From the NCBI GenBank assembly GCA_949282385.1, contig CASDOP010000004.1, positions 1-47,743 of the forward strand: DNA of 47,743 nt. Direction: 5' to 3'. The notes under the pieces are model-generated. The model was not told the origin of the DNA. It saw only the letters and a program-made list of their open reading frames with translations, and ran no database searches. A program made the translations under genes and the position numbers. The stretch's first letter is position 1. Each line of letters opens with the position of its first letter. Of this stretch, positions 7,273 to 20,339 are shown in pieces. The DNA comes from an uncultured Clostridia bacterium (GTDB taxonomy: Bacteria; Bacillota; Clostridia; Christensenellales; Borkfalkiaceae).

Positions 7273-8785
7273 TGTTCTCTCCTTCTTCGTCCGCACATTC
7301 GGCGGAGGATTTGCGGGCTTTGAGCTTACCCGCCAACTTTTTTATTACTTTCAAAGTAAGTTCGTCGCGAAGTAAAACGAGCATAATTCCGTAGACTATC
7401 GCGCCCGTAACTGTTATCGCGGCAAACGACCATATTGCATAAGGCATATACTTCTGCATGAAATATATAGGCACGAACATAACTGCCGCAGCCAGAAGAT
7501 ATTTCCAGCAGGACAACAATATTTTAAATACCGATACGCTGTGCGTAGCGGCAGCACATATGCACAAAATTAAAGTTACCACAACTTCCGCGACAGCCGT
7601 TGTGATTGCCGCGCCAATCGAGCCAAAATATGGTATCAGCCAAAAATTAAGCCCGAAATTCAATACCGCCGCACACATCGTCGCTATTGTGGGATATTTC
7701 TCTCTTCCCGTTGCAATAAACAGCTGGTCGCCTAGCACAACACCCATTCCTGAGGCGACAAATCTTACCGACATTATTATAAGCAGCAACGAAACTTCGG
7801 AATAGCCTTCGCCGAGAAACCATGAACAGAGGTTTTGCGAAAGTACGGCAAAGCCTGCAATCAGCGGCAGTCCCATAAGCCAGACATACCGCGCTGCGAA
7901 ATATATATTGTTTTTAACGCCTTCGTCATTGCCCGCGCCGTATTCGTGAGAATTGCGCGATACCATGACAGACGATATGAGCGTAACAAGCAAAAGCGCG
8001 ACGCTGTTGATTTTATAAGCCTGTTCGTAGCAGCCGTTTTCGTAATCGGGATTGGCGGCGAGCAGACCTATCATTGTTTTATCGAGAACGGAATAGACCG
8101 TTACCGCAAGCGTGGGAAGAAAAATCAGAATGGCGGGTTTTAAATGACGGGCAAGCTTCAGCCTGCCGAACCCCTTTATTTTTACCCTTCTGAAAACTGA
8201 AGGCCACATTACGAGGTTAGAAAAAGCCGCAGAAAGCGAAACGCAAAGGCAATACACCCAGGTATCCGCCGAAGTGCGCACAAAAACAAAGATGCACACG
8301 AGCGTAAACGCTTTCAACGCTATTGTGCGCAGCGCGATTGCGCGGAAATCTTCGTCGCCCCTGAACAGAAACTGCACGTCGAGCGGCACTATTGCAACCT
8401 GAACGGAAAGAATGGCGATAAGCGATGTATAATTCTTACCGAAACCTGCCGTCCATAACACCGAATAAAGCACGCCGAGGGATAGTGCGGTGAATATGCA
8501 CTTAAGCGCAGTTATTTCCCAGAAAGCCGCGCTCTTTGCGTCTTTGTCTTCCTGGCGCGCGGCAATCTGCCTCTGCCCGTAAATATCGAAGCCTAAGTTG
8601 GCAAACAGCATAAAATAAGTTACTATGGAAAACGCGTAGCTGTATTGCCCGTTTCCCGTCTCGCGCAGCACTCGCGAAAGATAAGGCGTAGTTATCAGCG
8701 GGACGATGAGCGTTAAGATCTGACTTATGAAATTGTATATAAAATTCGCGCCCAGACCACGCCTTTTAACCTTATCTTCTTTCAT
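7265..8785 (-). CDS. Wzx-type polysaccharide flippase
   Basis: This is a MATE/MOP-superfamily polysaccharide exporter of about 506 residues. Hydrophobic helices run almost end to end, starting with NFISQILTLIVPLITTPYLS and the family-typical YLSRVLRETGNGQYSYAFSI, and the C-terminus is a charged cytoplasmic tail rich in Lys and Glu. Such proteins move undecaprenyl-linked repeat units across the cytoplasmic membrane. ATG 8785 overlaps the rfbG stop as ATGA, so it is translationally coupled; a TTG two codons earlier is less likely. Its position in the middle of the deoxysugar genes indicates that the modified sugar ends up in an exported surface glycan. No Wzy polymerase or ligase is visible in the window. 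Confidence 0.87.
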   Translation of the reverse strand: MKEDKVKRRGLGANFIYNFISQILTLIVPLITTPYLSRVLRETGNGQYSYAFSIVTYFMLFANLGFDIYGQRQIAARQEDKDAKSAAFWEITALKCIFTALSLGVLYSVLWTAGFGKNYTSLIAILSVQVAIVPLDVQFLFRGDEDFRAIALRTIALKAFTLVCIFVFVRTSADTWVYCLCVSLSAAFSNLVMWPSVFRRVKIKGFGRLKLARHLKPAILIFLPTLAVTVYSVLDKTMIGLLAANPDYENGCYEQAYKINSVALLLVTLISSVMVSRNSHEYGAGNDEGVKNNIYFAARYVWLMGLPLIAGFAVLSQNLCSWFLGEGYSEVSLLLIIMSVRFVASGMGVVLGDQLFIATGREKYPTIATMCAAVLNFGLNFWLIPYFGSIGAAITTAVAEVVVTLILCICAAATHSVSVFKILLSCWKYLLAAAVMFVPIYFMQKYMPYAIWSFAAITVTGAIVYGIMLVLLRDELTLKVIKKLAGKLKARKSSAECADEEGENNV

Positions 8786-9837
8786 CTGCAATCAAAAAAC
8801 TCTTCAGTCTGCCTGTCCATTTCCGCGGGGACATCGCCTCCCTGCAAATAAACGCGCGTCCATTCCGCCGTCTTTTTTATAACTTCCTGTATGTGCCAGC
8901 GGGGTTGCCAGCCGAATGTGCGCTTTATAAGCCCGTTATCCAACCTTAAAAAAGCAGCCTCGTGAGGACCGCCGTCGCTCTTGTTTTCCCAAGAAAGCCC
9001 TTCGCCCCACTCGTTGCAGAACATATCCACGAGTTCGCCCGTCGTAACGCAGTCGCAAAGGTCGGGACCGACGTTGTAATAGCCCTCATACTTTTTGTCG
9101 CCGTACTGCCTTGCGACTATGTCGAGATAAACGGCAAGCGGCTCTAGCACGTGCTGATAAGGTCTTGTGGAAAAAGGATTGCGCACGATTATCTTTTCGC
9201 CACGCTCAATCGCCCTTACGCAGTCGGGAATTATTCTGTCGTTGGCGAAGTCCCCTCCGCCTATGACGTTGCCCGCGCGCGCCGTGGATATTGCGCACCT
9301 GCCGTCAGCGAAAAAGCTCTTTTTATAGCTGTGAGTTACAAGTTCCGAACAGGACTTGGAATTGCTGTAAGGGTCGTAACCGTCCAGCGGCTCGTCCTCG
9401 CGGAAGGGATGGTCGGGAACGTCGTCGTTGAGATAAACTTTGTCCGTGGTAACGTTTAAAAAGCTCTTTACAGAAGGACACAGCCTTACGCACTCGAGAA
9501 CGTTGACCGTTCCCATAACGTTTGTTTCGTAGGTATAAGCGGGCAACTTGTAGCTGTCGCGCACTATCGGCTGGGCGGCGAGGTGAATAACGCATTCGGG
9601 TCTGAACTCGTCGAAAAGCGCTTTAAGCGAGGAAAAATCGCGCACGTCGCCGATGACCGACTTCATTCGCCGCGATATATCTGCCATCGAATAGAGATTT
9701 GGCTGCGTGGGCGGCTCGAGCGCGTAGCCCGCAACCTGCGCACCCGCATTGAGCAAAATGCGGCACAGCCAGCTGCCTTTGAAACCGGTATGCCCCGTAA
9801 CGAGCACCCTTTTGCCCTTATAAAAACTTAAATCCAT
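8782..9837 (-). CDS. rfbG: CDP-glucose 4,6-dehydratase
   Basis: RfbG converts CDP-glucose to CDP-4-keto-6-deoxyglucose with NAD. It begins MDLSFYKGKRVLVTGHTGF, with a GxxGxxG fold motif in TGHTGFKGSW, a catalytic Tyr-x3-Lys region (YDPYSNSKSCSE), and TTDKVY, all typical of this SDR group. The length of 351 residues is normal. An open frame extends upstream to 9921, but its extra residues lie entirely inside rfbF and lack family similarity. The ATG at 9837 shares one base with the rfbF stop (TGATG), a coupled start. Together with rfbF and rfbH it defines the front end of a 3,6-dideoxyhexose pathway. Confidence 0.93.
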   Translation of the reverse strand: MDLSFYKGKRVLVTGHTGFKGSWLCRILLNAGAQVAGYALEPPTQPNLYSMADISRRMKSVIGDVRDFSSLKALFDEFRPECVIHLAAQPIVRDSYKLPAYTYETNVMGTVNVLECVRLCPSVKSFLNVTTDKVYLNDDVPDHPFREDEPLDGYDPYSNSKSCSELVTHSYKKSFFADGRCAISTARAGNVIGGGDFANDRIIPDCVRAIERGEKIIVRNPFSTRPYQHVLEPLAVYLDIVARQYGDKKYEGYYNVGPDLCDCVTTGELVDMFCNEWGEGLSWENKSDGGPHEAAFLRLDNGLIKRTFGWQPRWHIQEVIKKTAEWTRVYLQGGDVPAEMDRQTEEFFDCR

Positions 9838-10619
9838 CAGTCTTTCCATACCTTCCAGGGGGCTTTGCCCGTCTGCCAGAGTTTTTCGAGCATGTCCATC
9901 TCTCTCTTGGTGTCCATGCACTGCCAGAAACCTTTATGGCGGTAGCTCATAAGCTCGCCGTCCTCGGCAAGTCTGACTAAAGACTGCCTTTCAAACACGG
10001 TGTCGTCGCCGTCGATATAATCGAAAATCTGCGGATTGAGCACCATATATCCCGCGTTTATCGAAGCTCCGTCGGTAGCGCTCTTCTCGCGGAAGGAATA
10101 CACGGCGTTGTCGCCGCCTATATCCAGAACGCCCTTCTGCTGCTCGAGCGTTACCGCGGTGAGCGTGGCGATTCTGCCGTGAGATTTGTGGTATTCAAGG
10201 AGGGCGGAAACGTCTACGTCGCACACTCCGTCGCCGTATGTCATCATAAAGGTTTCGTCGCCGACATAGTCCTTTATGCGCTTTATTCTGCCGCCCGTCA
10301 TCGTGTTCAACCCTGTATCGACGACGGTAACCTTCCACGGTTCGCAGTGCTGATTGTGAATGGTCATGTCGTTGAAGCCGCGGGTGAAATCGAAAGTTAT
10401 GTCGCTGTTATAGAGAAAATAATCGGCGAACCACTGCTTTATTATGTGCTGCTTGTAGCCCGCGCAGATTATGAATTCGTTGAAGCCGCGGGCGGAATAC
10501 TCCTTCATTATGTGCCAGAGAATGGGTTTTCCGCCTATCTCTATCATGGGCTTGGGTTTATACTGGCTCTCTTCGGAAATGCGGGTACCCAACCCGCCTG
10601 CGAGAAGCACGACTTTCAT
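9837..10619 (-). CDS. rfbF: glucose-1-phosphate cytidylyltransferase
   Basis: RfbF makes CDP-glucose from CTP and glucose-1-phosphate, the committed step to CDP-deoxysugars. The N-terminal signature LAGGLGTRISEES is the nucleotidyltransferase loop, KPKPMIEIGGKPILWHIM is the conserved sugar-phosphate region, and TYGDGVCDVD carries a metal-binding Asp. The length of 260 residues is standard. The start is one base after the glycosyltransferase stop (TAATATG), and the end overlaps rfbG. CTP for this step would come from pyrG, which is partly present at the right end of the window, although that is not operon linkage. Confidence 0.95.
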   Translation of the reverse strand: MKVVLLAGGLGTRISEESQYKPKPMIEIGGKPILWHIMKEYSARGFNEFIICAGYKQHIIKQWFADYFLYNSDITFDFTRGFNDMTIHNQHCEPWKVTVVDTGLNTMTGGRIKRIKDYVGDETFMMTYGDGVCDVDVSALLEYHKSHGRIATLTAVTLEQQKGVLDIGGDNAVYSFREKSATDGASINAGYMVLNPQIFDYIDGDDTVFERQSLVRLAEDGELMSYRHKGFWQCMDTKREMDMLEKLWQTGKAPWKVWKD

Positions 10620-10620
10620 A

Positions 10621-11607
10621 TTATTTCCCCTTTAATAAATATTTGACCGAACGCCAGCCGTCCACCGTCAGCCTGCACAGCCAGACGGGACAGAGCGCGA
10701 CGAGATAACACGCAAACAAAGAACAACCCTTGACCCTCTTGAACGAGGACTTGTAGCGCGACATGAGCTTAAGGCTGAAATTGCCCGTTGTGCGCAGAAC
10801 CATAAGTCCCCTCGCCGTCATGAAGCCCGTGCGTTCGCCCATGGTGGAAAGAATGCGCTCGCGCGCCTGAGGCGAGAGGCTGTCTTCGAGGTTATCCACC
10901 GAATAACACATGTTTTCCGCCCAGACTTTGAGCGCTTCCTTTTTGTTTATCCAGCCCGAACCCGTCTTGCCGGGATTGTCGATTAAAATTTCGTCCGACG
11001 CAGCCGCATAAGGTCCGACGGAGTACTTTGCGAGCGAACAGGGATATATAAAGTTGCGCCCGCCGAAGCGTTCGGTTACAAACTCCTTATCTATATTCTG
11101 AATGAGTTCGCGGCGGCAGACAGAACCTCCGTAGAGTATGAGTTGCCAGAAATGGTCGGAAAAGAACGAGTTTTTATCCGCCCACGCGCTTTCCCTGAAC
11201 TGCGGATAGTATTTTTTCTGCAAGCGCCAGCGGTTGTCGTAGAGCGCAATCAGCTGCGCTTGGGGGTATTTATCCATTATGCCGAGAACTACGGGGATAT
11301 TTACCGAACTGCCGTCGCCGCACAGCATTACATACGGACTTACCGCTTCTTTGAGAGCGACAATAGTCTTTTCGTCCACTCCCACCTCGCTCGGCACGCG
11401 CACATAGCGTATGCCGTCGCAGGCATACCGCTCGGCAAGTTCGAAAGTTTTGTCGTCAGTGCTGCTGTCGTATACCGACAGACAGAAGTCGTATCCTTCA
11501 TCCAGAAAAGCGCGGTAAGTACGGAACATGTTCTCTGCACACTCCGCGCGGTTATACGTGGGCACGACTATTTCCAGCCTGCGCCCCGACCTTATATCCT
11601 GCGTCAT
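10621..11607 (-). CDS. family 2-like glycosyltransferase, first gene of the polysaccharide operon
   Basis: The N-terminus LEIVVPTYNRAECAENMF followed by LSVYDSSTDD is the nucleotide-binding half of a GT-A (GT2) fold. Where a DxD metal motif is expected the sequence reads MLCGDGSSVN, a shorter variant. The C-terminal part carries a short hydrophobic segment (FACYLVALCPVWLC), suggesting membrane association. It probably transfers a sugar, perhaps the branched CDP-sugar made by the following genes, to a lipid-linked acceptor; donor and acceptor cannot be told. ATG 11607 follows GAGGA by five bases. It is the only glycosyltransferase in the cluster, so the rest of glycan assembly must be encoded elsewhere. 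Confidence 0.75.
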   Translation of the reverse strand: MTQDIRSGRRLEIVVPTYNRAECAENMFRTYRAFLDEGYDFCLSVYDSSTDDKTFELAERYACDGIRYVRVPSEVGVDEKTIVALKEAVSPYVMLCGDGSSVNIPVVLGIMDKYPQAQLIALYDNRWRLQKKYYPQFRESAWADKNSFFSDHFWQLILYGGSVCRRELIQNIDKEFVTERFGGRNFIYPCSLAKYSVGPYAAASDEILIDNPGKTGSGWINKKEALKVWAENMCYSVDNLEDSLSPQARERILSTMGERTGFMTARGLMVLRTTGNFSLKLMSRYKSSFKRVKGCSLFACYLVALCPVWLCRLTVDGWRSVKYLLKGK

Positions 11608-11618
11608 AATTCCTCGGT

Positions 11619-11642
11619 AAAAAGCGGAAAATGCTTTTCCGC
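11619..11642 (-). terminator. terminator-like hairpin in the operon leader
   Basis: Minus-strand RNA forms an 8-bp perfect stem (GCGGAAAA/TTTTCCGC, arms 11635-11642 and 11624-11631, loop GCA) followed directly by five U residues. It lies between the promoter and the glycosyltransferase start. It begins only about 10 nt after the predicted transcription start, so it may act as a 5' stabilising stem or block readthrough from the upstream gene rather than as a regulated attenuator. Confidence 0.5.
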
Positions 11643-11658
11643 ATAAATTTACAGTTTA

Positions 11659-11687
11659 ATTATATATAATATTCTTTAAGTTGTAAA
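11659..11687 (-). promoter_or_regulatory. sigma-A promoter of the polysaccharide operon
   Basis: On the minus strand, TTTACA (11682-11687) and TATAAT (11659-11664) are separated by exactly 17 bases in AT-rich DNA, about 50 bases upstream of the glycosyltransferase ATG. A TTGACA at 11695-11700 is a second possible -35 but is not spaced to this -10. No terminator is seen between the preceding gene (ending 11764) and this promoter. Confidence 0.8.
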
Positions 11688-11763
11688 CCCTTTTTGTCAA
11701 AGTAACGCCGTCTAAGCCCGCCTTGAGGCAAACTGACGCCGCGCGCGCAAGAAAAATTTGGCT

Positions 11764-12108
11764 TTAATCTTTTTTTTCGCCCTTTAAGGCGCTTATTATA
11801 AGCTCGTCGCACCTTAGCATTATCTGCAGGCACTCGAAAAGCAACTCTTTCGCTTCGCTGTCGAGCGATTTCTTTTTAAGCCCGTCGTTTATTATAACCG
11901 CGGCGTAGTTAAAGGAAGAAAAAAGGTTTTTCAGGTAACTTTCTATCGACGAAAAGCTGTCCTGCGACGTTATGTAAAAGTTGTAAACGCTCTGCAGTTT
12001 GCCGCTCGCGCCCGAAAATACGGAAAGATTTTTATCGGCATACACGCGCTCTATGTCGGCATTGAATTTTTCGATAAGGTCGACCATGCGCAGCTGTTCA
12101 AAGTTCAT
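11764..12108 (-). CDS. hypothetical helical protein, 114 aa, downstream of rpoC
   Basis: I do not recognise this protein. From the ATG at 12108 (MNFEQLRMVDLIEKF), which has GAGG seven bases upstream, it is 114 residues long, soluble, apparently all-helical, with leucine/isoleucine heptad-like spacing (SIESYLKNLFSSF, KELLFECLQIMLRC) and a Lys/Glu tail. No metal motif or membrane segment is visible. The longer frame to 12138 adds residues without a binding site. It lies 96 bases after rpoC on the same strand and has its own promoter, so it can be made independently of RNA polymerase. The shape loosely resembles small flagellar or secretion chaperones of the FliS type, but nothing specific supports that. 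Confidence 0.6.
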   Translation of the reverse strand: MNFEQLRMVDLIEKFNADIERVYADKNLSVFSGASGKLQSVYNFYITSQDSFSSIESYLKNLFSSFNYAAVIINDGLKKKSLDSEAKELLFECLQIMLRCDELIISALKGEKKD

Positions 12109-12146
12109 TGATTTTCCTCTTTTATGACAGTTATGCAATTTAATAA

Positions 12147-12175
12147 ATTATAGCACGGCGGCGGCATTTTGTAAA
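12147..12175 (-). promoter_or_regulatory. promoter of the 114-aa gene, embedded in a hairpin after rpoC
   Basis: The minus strand has TTTACA (12170-12175), a 17-bp spacer and TATAAT (12147-12152), preceded by TG to give an extended -10 (TGCTATAAT). The -35 sits across the loop and inner stem of the hairpin that follows rpoC. This arrangement means the same DNA is both the rpoC 3' structure and the next gene's promoter. Confidence 0.75.
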
Positions 12176-12185
12176 TGCCGCCGCC
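12157..12185. terminator. 13-bp hairpin at the end of rpoBC
   Basis: GGCGGCGGCATTT (12157-12169) and AAATGCCGCCGCC (12173-12185) form a perfect GC-rich stem with a 3-nt loop, about 20 bases after the rpoC stop. On the minus strand it is followed by GTGCTATAATTTATT, not a true U-run, so termination may be partial. Confidence 0.55.
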
Positions 12186-12204
12186 TGAAATTGCTTATTT
12201 ATTA

Positions 12205-15885
<3,681 letters not shown>

Positions 15886-15899
15886 TCTTTCAACCTCCC

Positions 15900-18800
15900 T
15901 TATTTATCGTCGCTCTCGTCGTCGTTCTGTTCGTCTTCGTCCTCGTCGTCCGTATCGAACAGCGTGTACTTGTCGCCGAGGTCATCGTCGTCGCCGAAAT
16001 CGTCGACGTCTTCGTCAGAGAAAAGTTCCTTGGACGTGAAGTCGTCCTCGTCGTCCGTATCGAACAGCGAGAAGCCGTCCAATTCCTCTTCGTCCTCCGC
16101 TCCGACGTCCGAAGAAATGTCGAATTCTTCGTCGGGTATCTGCTTTTCGCGTTCCTCTGCCTCGCGCATGCGTGCATTGGGAATAGCTTCGTCCTCGTCG
16201 TCGAGTTCGCGGATGATGAGTTCTTCGTTATTTTCGGTGAGTACTTTGACATCGAGCGCGAGCGACTGCAATTCCTTGAGAAGCACTTTGAATGCTTCGG
16301 GAATGCCGGGCTCGGAGATGTTGTTGCCCTTTACTATGCTTTCGTAGGTCTTTACACGTCCGACGATGTCGTCCGACTTGACCGTGAGGATTTCCTGAAG
16401 GATGTGAGCCGCGCCGTATGCTTCGAGCGCCCACACTTCCATTTCGCCGAAACGCTGTCCGCCGAACTGCGCTTTACCGCCGAGAGGCTGCTGCGTTACA
16501 AGGCTGTAAGGACCTATCGAACGAGCGTGGATTTTATCGTCTACGAGGTGGATAAGCTTAATCATGTACTGAACGCCCACGGTTACCCTGTTTTCGAAAG
16601 GTTCGCCCGTGCGTCCGTCGTAAACCTGTATCTTGCCGTCGACTTTGCCTTCGGGATTAAGGATGTTGTTTTCCTTGAAGAGCTGCTTGATGTCGCTTTC
16701 GGTCGCGCCGTCGAATACGGGGGTGGCAATCTTCCAGCCGAGCTGCTTGCACACCAGACCCAAATGCACTTCGAGCACCTGACCGATGTTCATTCGGGAA
16801 GGCACGCCGAGGGGGTTAAGAACTATCTGCAAAGGAGTGCCGTCTGCGAGGAAGGGCATATCCGCCTGGGGCAATACGCGCGAGATGACGCCCTTGTTGC
16901 CGTGGCGTCCCGCCATCTTGTCGCCGACCTGTATTTTACGTTTCTGTGCGATATATACGCGGACCAATTTGGAAACGCCGGGCGAAAGCTCGTCCTTGTT
17001 TTCCCTCGTGAACACCTTTACGTCCACTACTATGCCGCCTTCGCCGTGGGGAACTTTGAGGGAGGTATCCCTTACTTCCCTCGCCTTTTCGCCGAAGATT
17101 GCGCGGAGCAGTCTTTCTTCGGGAGTAAGCTCGGTTTCGCCCTTGGGCGTTACTTTGCCGACGAGTATGTCGCCGGGCTGAACTTCGGCGCCGATGCGGA
17201 TAATGCCGTTTTCGTCGAGGTCCTTTAACGCGTCTTCCGATACGTTGGGAATGTCGCGCGTGATTTCCTCTTCGCCGAGTTTGGTGTCTCTCGCTTCGGT
17301 TTCGTGTTCTTCGATATGAATGGAAGTGAACACGTCGTCCTGAACGAGTTTTTCGGAGATGAGAATAGCGTCTTCATAGTTGTAGCCTTCCCATTCCATG
17401 TAGCCGATGAGTATGTTTTTGCCGAGCGCGAGTTCGCCGTTGTTTGTAGCCGGACCGTCGGCGATTATTTCGCCTTCCTCCACTCTGTCGCCCGTGTTGA
17501 CTATGGGACGCTGGTTGAGGCAGGTGTTCTGGTTGGAACGCTCGAACTTCTTTAATCTGTATTCGCTTATGAAGCCGTCGTCTTCCTTAATCTTTATAAG
17601 GTCGGAAGCGCAGCCCACAACCGTACCCGCTTTCTTTGCGCGCACTATGACGCCCGAGTCGCGGGCGATTGCCGCTTCGATGCCCGTTGCGACGATGGCG
17701 CTTTCCGTCTTCATGAGAGGAACTGCCTGGCGCTGCATGTTTGAGCCCATCAGCGCACGGTTGGTATCGTCGTTCTCGAGGAAGGGAATGAGCGCGGTTG
17801 CGACGGAGACGAGCTGCTTGGGCGAAACGTCCATGTAGTCCATCTTGTCGGGAGGAAGCTGGGTGATCAAATCGCGGTGTCTGCAGCCTACGTGTCCGTT
17901 GACGAAGTGATTGTTTTCGTCGAGGGGTTCGTTCGCCTGCGCGACAATATATTTATCCTCTTCGTCCGCGGTGAGGTAGTCAACCTTGTCCGTAACGGTA
18001 GGAACGCCGTTTTCATCCTTTATAACCCTGCGGTAGGGCGACATGATGAAGCCGTATTCGTTTACCTTGGAGAAGGTTGCGAGCGAGGAGATAAGACCGA
18101 TGTTCTGACCTTCGGGGGTTTCTATGGGGCACAGTCTGCCGTAGTGCGAGTGGTGAACGTCGCGCACTTCAAACGTAGCCCTGTCGCGGTTGAGACCGCC
18201 GGGACCGAGCGCGGACAGCTTACGCTTGTGGGTAAGTTCTGCTGCGGGGTTGGTCTGGTCCATGAACTGCGAGAGCTGGGAAGAACCGAAGAATTCGCGG
18301 ATTACAGCCGATACGGGGCGAACGTTGATAAGTCCCGAAGGAGTAACCTCCATTGCGTCCTGCGTTGCCATGCGCTCTTTTATGAGCTTTTCGAGACGGG
18401 ATATGCCTATGCGGAGCTGGTTTGTGAGCAGTTCGCCTACCGAACGCACGCGGCGGTTGCCGAGGTGGTCGATGTTGTCTATCGTGCCTATGCCGTACTG
18501 AAGGTCGATATTGGTGGAAATTGCGGCGACGATATCGTCTACCGTGATGTGCTTGTGGTTGAGTTTTTCGACGACGGGCTTAATCGCCTTTCTTTCGTCT
18601 GCGTCGAGAACGTCCTTATCGCTTTCAAGCAGAGCGTCGAACGCCTTGCAGGCTTCGACGAACTTTATGCGCTGCTCTCTGCGGCGTTCCCTGTTCTTCT
18701 TTTCCTCGGGCTTTTCGTCCTCGGTTTCTTCAACTTCCGTGCAGTAATATATTGCGTTTATCTGGTCGGCGTACTTTTCAGCAACCTGTTCGCAGCTCAA

Positions 18801-19952
18801 AGAAGCGCACTCTGCCGAGAGCGTCTTCATGAAGTTGAAATTGGGAAGGTAAATCGTGGGAAGAAGCCCGAACATCTTGGGGTTCTTGTCCGAAACAGCC
18901 TTGAAGTTTACCGTGTTGTTTGCGATAATCTTGTGCTTGATTACGCCCTGAACGGGATCGTTGACGTATACGAATACTTCGTTTACGCCCGCATCCTGAA
19001 TTTCGAAAGCCTTAGCCTCTTCCACAACGTCGCCAGCGTGCGCCATGACTTCGCCCGTCGAGGGGTTGAAAATATCCTCTGCGAGCTTGCAGCCGGGAAG
19101 ACGGTATGCGAGGTTGAGCTTTTTATTGAACTTATACCTGCCGACTTTGACTACGTCGTATCTTCTGGGATCGAAGAAAAGGTTGTTGAGGTGCTGCTTT
19201 ACCGAAGCCTCGGTGGGAACTTCGCCGGGACGCAGACGACGGTAGAGTTCGATGAGACCGTCGCTTTCGGACTTGGTAGTGTCCTTTGCGATGGTGTTTT
19301 CAATCATCTTGTCGTCGGCGAAAAGGTTCATGATAGCCCTGTCCGAACCGAAGCCTAAGGCGCGCAGAAGAACGGTAGCGCAGATTTTACGCTTCCTGTC
19401 TACGTGTACCCACAGAACGCCCGAAGCGTCCTGCTCAAATTCCAGCCATGCGCCGCGGTTGGGAATGACGGTCGTGCCGAACATTTCCTTGCCCGTCTTG
19501 TCCACTTCCTTCGCGTTGTACGCGCCGGGCGAACGCACGAGCTGCGATACTATTACGCGCTCCGCGCCGTTTATTATGAACGAGCCCGAATCGGTCATGA
19601 GGGGGAACTCGCCCATGAATACGGGCTGGTCGATTACTTCGTCCTTGACCTTGTTTACGAGCCTTACCGTAACGTGCATGGGAAGCGCGTATGTCGCGTC
19701 CCTGTTGCGGCATTCCTTCTCGTCGTACTTGGGCTTATCGTCGAACCAGTGGTTGAGGAAATAAAGCTCATAGTGGTCGGAATAGTCGGTGATGGGCGAA
19801 AAATCTTCAAATACCTCGTCTATGCCCTCGTTGATGAAGGTTGCATAGCTGGCTTTCTGAATTTCGACGAGGTCGGGAATGTCGATAACCTCGTTGATTT
19901 TACCGAATTTGCGCCTTTCTGTTTTGCCATACTTGTGAACGGGTAAATTCAT
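15900..19952 (-). CDS. rpoB: DNA-directed RNA polymerase subunit beta, with a long acidic tail
   Basis: RpoB, 1350 residues, forms the other half of the polymerase active site. The rifampicin pocket reads [15 protein letters not shown], then [13 protein letters not shown], so the usual resistance positions are wild type. [13 protein letters not shown] and the C-terminal [20 protein letters not shown] anchor are intact. Beyond the conserved end, roughly residues 1241-1350 form a tail made almost entirely of Asp, Glu and Ser, with LFDTDDED present twice; its DNA holds a 25-nt exact duplication. The start codon at 19952 is 12 bases from AAAGGAG, a long gap. No rplJ or rplL precedes it; instead an intergenic region leads to the divergent rqcP. 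A TTGCGG-16-CATAAT pair near 20000 is a weak promoter candidate. Confidence 0.97.
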   Translation of the reverse strand: MNLPVHKYGKTERRKFGKINEVIDIPDLVEIQKASYATFINEGIDEVFEDFSPITDYSDHYELYFLNHWFDDKPKYDEKECRNRDATYALPMHVTVRLVNKVKDEVIDQPVFMGEFPLMTDSGSFIINGAERVIVSQLVRSPGAYNAKEVDKTGKEMFGTTVIPNRGAWLEFEQDASGVLWVHVDRKRKICATVLLRALGFGSDRAIMNLFADDKMIENTIAKDTTKSESDGLIELYRRLRPGEVPTEASVKQHLNNLFFDPRRYDVVKVGRYKFNKKLNLAYRLPGCKLAEDIFNPSTGEVMAHAGDVVEEAKAFEIQDAGVNEVFVYVNDPVQGVIKHKIIANNTVNFKAVSDKNPKMFGLLPTIYLPNFNFMKTLSAECASLSCEQVAEKYADQINAIYYCTEVEETEDEKPEEKKNRERRREQRIKFVEACKAFDALLESDKDVLDADERKAIKPVVEKLNHKHITVDDIVAAISTNIDLQYGIGTIDNIDHLGNRRVRSVGELLTNQLRIGISRLEKLIKERMATQDAMEVTPSGLINVRPVSAVIREFFGSSQLSQFMDQTNPAAELTHKRKLSALGPGGLNRDRATFEVRDVHHSHYGRLCPIETPEGQNIGLISSLATFSKVNEYGFIMSPYRRVIKDENGVPTVTDKVDYLTADEEDKYIVAQANEPLDENNHFVNGHVGCRHRDLITQLPPDKMDYMDVSPKQLVSVATALIPFLENDDTNRALMGSNMQRQAVPLMKTESAIVATGIEAAIARDSGVIVRAKKAGTVVGCASDLIKIKEDDGFISEYRLKKFERSNQNTCLNQRPIVNTGDRVEEGEIIADGPATNNGELALGKNILIGYMEWEGYNYEDAILISEKLVQDDVFTSIHIEEHETEARDTKLGEEEITRDIPNVSEDALKDLDENGIIRIGAEVQPGDILVGKVTPKGETELTPEERLLRAIFGEKAREVRDTSLKVPHGEGGIVVDVKVFTRENKDELSPGVSKLVRVYIAQKRKIQVGDKMAGRHGNKGVISRVLPQADMPFLADGTPLQIVLNPLGVPSRMNIGQVLEVHLGLVCKQLGWKIATPVFDGATESDIKQLFKENNILNPEGKVDGKIQVYDGRTGEPFENRVTVGVQYMIKLIHLVDDKIHARSIGPYSLVTQQPLGGKAQFGGQRFGEMEVWALEAYGAAHILQEILTVKSDDIVGRVKTYESIVKGNNISEPGIPEAFKVLLKELQSLALDVKVLTENNEELIIRELDDEDEAIPNARMREAEEREKQIPDEEFDISSDVGAEDEEELDGFSLFDTDDEDDFTSKELFSDEDVDDFGDDDDLGDKYTLFDTDDEDEDEQNDDESDDK

Positions 19953-20151
19953 TAAAGTTTGGAACTCCTTTAAGTTTTTTCTATTTCACATTCCGGCGAT
20001 TATGCGTATATATCTTTTCACCGCAAACAATCTGATGTTACCTTATTGAAATTTCCGCCAAAAGCGGATTTAAAATTTTTTTTGCGCGCCTCTTGACAAA
20101 TTTCGTCCGCCGATTTGTGCCGCCGAAGCGATTATTTTTTAAGTCAACGGC

Positions 20152-20180
20152 TTTACAAATTTAGTTGCATGGTATATAAT
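20152..20180 (+). promoter_or_regulatory. sigma-A promoter for the rqcP-yitT-ispDF-radA run
   Basis: TTTACA (20152-20157), a 17-bp spacer and TATAAT (20175-20180) lie about 160 bases before the rqcP start. The leader between them holds an AT-rich imperfect palindrome around 20273-20298 (GTAATA ... TATTAC) with a second TATAAT at 20284-20289, which could be an operator or a second start point. The rest of the 19953-20339 intergenic region shows only a small hairpin (TCCGC/GCGGA near 20055-20070) and AT-rich DNA. Confidence 0.72.
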
Positions 20181-20339
20181 CTATATATGCCTGTCGGCGG
20201 AAAGCCCCCTTTTTAACGGCTCAATTTAACGTTTTTATTGCCAAAAAATGGGAAAAGCGGGCAAAATGTGCATTGTAATACAGTATAATATTATATTACC
20301 GCCTCAAAGCAATGTCAAGCGGTTTTGAAAGATAAGTTT

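Noticed and set aside
17877..19358. Long open frame (493 codons) opposite rpoB
   Set aside because: It is the antisense of highly biased rpoB codons; composition is non-protein-like and no motif is present.
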